Of a stretch of DNA of 64,000 nt, positions 63,100 to 64,000 are shown piece after piece. Every line of letters starts with the position of its first letter. The first letter of the stretch is position 1. The position numbers were made by a program, and so were the translations under genes. Origin of the DNA: Streptomyces griseochromogenes. GTDB taxonomy: Bacteria > Actinomycetota > Actinomycetes > Streptomycetales > Streptomycetaceae. The stretch covers positions 10,700,675-10,764,674 of the forward strand of contig NZ_CP016279.1 in NCBI RefSeq assembly GCF_001542625.1, read 5' to 3'. The notes under the pieces were generated by a model, which made no database searches, was not told the origin of the DNA, and saw only the letters and a program-made list of their open reading frames with translations.

Positions 63100-63467
63100 C
63101 GCGCGCCCCCTCCCAGCAGCCGCTCAAGAGCGGCATCCAGGTCTCGGGCCAGCTGTGCGTGGTCTGCGTCGCCCGATCCGGGCAACGCCCGTACGACTAC
63201 CAGGCTACCGGGGGGAAACAGGACGACTCGGTCACGCATCAGATGGCGCAGTCTGCGCTTCACTTTGTTGCGCACAACCGCTCCACCCACGGCCTTGCTC
63301 ACGACGAAACCCGCACGCGTCGGGGGAGCGCTCTCCCCAGGCGCGTGCGGGTCCGTGGCACCGCTACGAAGGTGGACGACGAGGGTTGGGCGGCCTGCCC
63401 GGCGCCCCCGTCGTACCGCGGTCGCGAAATCCTCGCGCCGCCTCAGCCGATGCTCGGAAGGCAGCAC
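63096..63467 (-). CDS. rnpA: ribonuclease P protein component
   Basis: 123-residue protein subunit of RNase P, the tRNA 5' maturase. [14 protein letters not shown] begins it and the RNR-like RNA-binding helix reads [14 protein letters not shown]. The gene lies between yidD and rpmH; it overlaps yidD by four bases. Confidence 0.95.
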   Translation of the reverse strand: MLPSEHRLRRREDFATAVRRGRRAGRPTLVVHLRSGATDPHAPGESAPPTRAGFVVSKAVGGAVVRNKVKRRLRHLMRDRVVLFPPGSLVVVRALPGSGDADHAQLARDLDAALERLLGGGAR

Positions 63468-63488
63468 GACGTCATGACCTGATCAGGA

Positions 63489-63626
63489 TCAGGCGGACAG
63501 GCTGGCGCGACCCTTGGCGCGACGGTTCGCGAGAATCGCGCGGCCGGCACGGGTGCGCATCCGCAGGCGGAAGCCGTGGGTCTTCGCGCGACGACGGTTG
63601 TTCGGCTGGAAGGTGCGCTTGCTCAC
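63489..63626 (-). CDS. rpmH: 50S ribosomal protein L34
   Basis: 45-residue L34: [20 protein letters not shown], then [17 protein letters not shown] 63626 with GGAG upstream, seven bases away. It is the first gene of rpmH-rnpA-yidD-yidC-jag. Confidence 0.97.
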   Translation of the reverse strand: MSKRTFQPNNRRRAKTHGFRLRMRTRAGRAILANRRAKGRASLSA

Positions 63627-64000
63627 TCGGGGGCTCCAGAAATCAAATCGGTGGTGGCGGGTGCCGTCCTGGCTGTCACCGTGCGCCCACGAGTAGCTCG
63701 CGTCACGCCCGAGTGCACCGCTTCCCGATCACCTGAAGTGACCTGTGCCCTTCGGAGGCAGGCGGCAGCAGCCATCGACAACTCGACCTGGTTACGGTAC
63801 GCGGGGCTACGCCATCCGGTCAAACCGAGGGTCACGGAGAGACACTATCCACAGGCTGGGGACAACAACTTGAACCGTACCGGCCGCGCTGACTACCGTG
63901 GCTGAACTCCGATTCGTTCCCTTATCCCCGCCCGACCCGATTTTCATCCCGACCCGTCCCACAACCACACGTTCGTGGGACCTGTGAGAGAGCGTGCCCT
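63627..64000. promoter_or_regulatory. rpmH / dnaA divergent promoter region, left part
   Basis: No gene in these 374 bp. By the conserved order dnaA should start just beyond the right edge. CTATCCACA (63845-63853, one mismatch to the DnaA box) and TTGTCCCCA (minus strand, 63858-63866) are DnaA-box-like and fit known autoregulation of dnaA. TTGAAC (63870-63875) with TACCGT 18 bp later is a possible dnaA promoter. Confidence 0.6.

Overview
This is a high-G+C actinobacterial chromosome segment, almost certainly Streptomyces. Evidence is the gene content (ssgA/ssgR sporulation pair, femX, ino1 with a PadR regulator, GTG starts, very high GC at third codon positions) and the right-hand block cca - secreted protein - murJ - pseudokinase - sigM - anti-sigma - trxB - trxA - parB/parA - rsmG - jag - yidC - yidD - rnpA - rpmH. 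In actinobacteria that block leads directly into dnaA and oriC, so the window stops just short of dnaA. The origin is confirmed by 17 ParB-binding parS sites (12 exact GTTTCACGTGAAAC copies and 5 one-mismatch variants), and by DnaA-box-like 9-mers upstream of dnaB, parA and rpmH/dnaA.

Layout. 1-4.4 kb: cydAB terminal oxidase behind a perfect Rex operator, a small cyclophilin-like protein with its own palindromic operator, and a HisC-type aminotransferase. 4.7-12 kb: LacI regulator, PP2A-type phosphatase, membrane protein, thiC under a TPP riboswitch, and a YibE/F membrane protein. 12-20 kb: ssgA/ssgR, small membrane and cupin genes, holin-like protein, ptpA, a PLP lyase, LysR, NUDIX and a flavohemoglobin. 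20-27 kb: mixed metabolic and resistance genes (HAD, GNATs, HbpS-like, MFS/MarR pair, beta-lactamase-like serine hydrolase, dienelactone-hydrolase relative). 27-32 kb: dnaB and the rpsF-ssb-rpsR-rplI operon, separated by a MATE transporter and a DnaA-box cluster. 32-42 kb: cell envelope (femX and an alanine-racemase-like partner, GT87-type membrane transferase, class A PBP) and inositol synthesis (PadR-ino1). 42-51.6 kb: MFS, cca, secreted protein, murJ and pseudokinase. 51.6-53.4 kb: a low-GC insertion carrying a secreted crystallin-like protein and a lipoprotein. 53.4-64 kb: sigM, redox, chromosome segregation and membrane insertion genes.

Functionally the window couples replication (dnaB, DnaA boxes), segregation (parAB, parS), translation (ribosomal proteins, rnpA, cca, rsmG), membrane protein insertion (yidC/yidD/jag) and envelope growth (murJ, PBP, femX). 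The accessory part is small. The most unusual points are parS sites built into terminator palindromes, into a TPP riboswitch and into coding sequences (giving a V-S-R-E-T peptide signature), and the low-GC two-gene insertion inside a block that is otherwise very conserved. I saw no transposase, integrase, CRISPR array, rRNA or tRNA.
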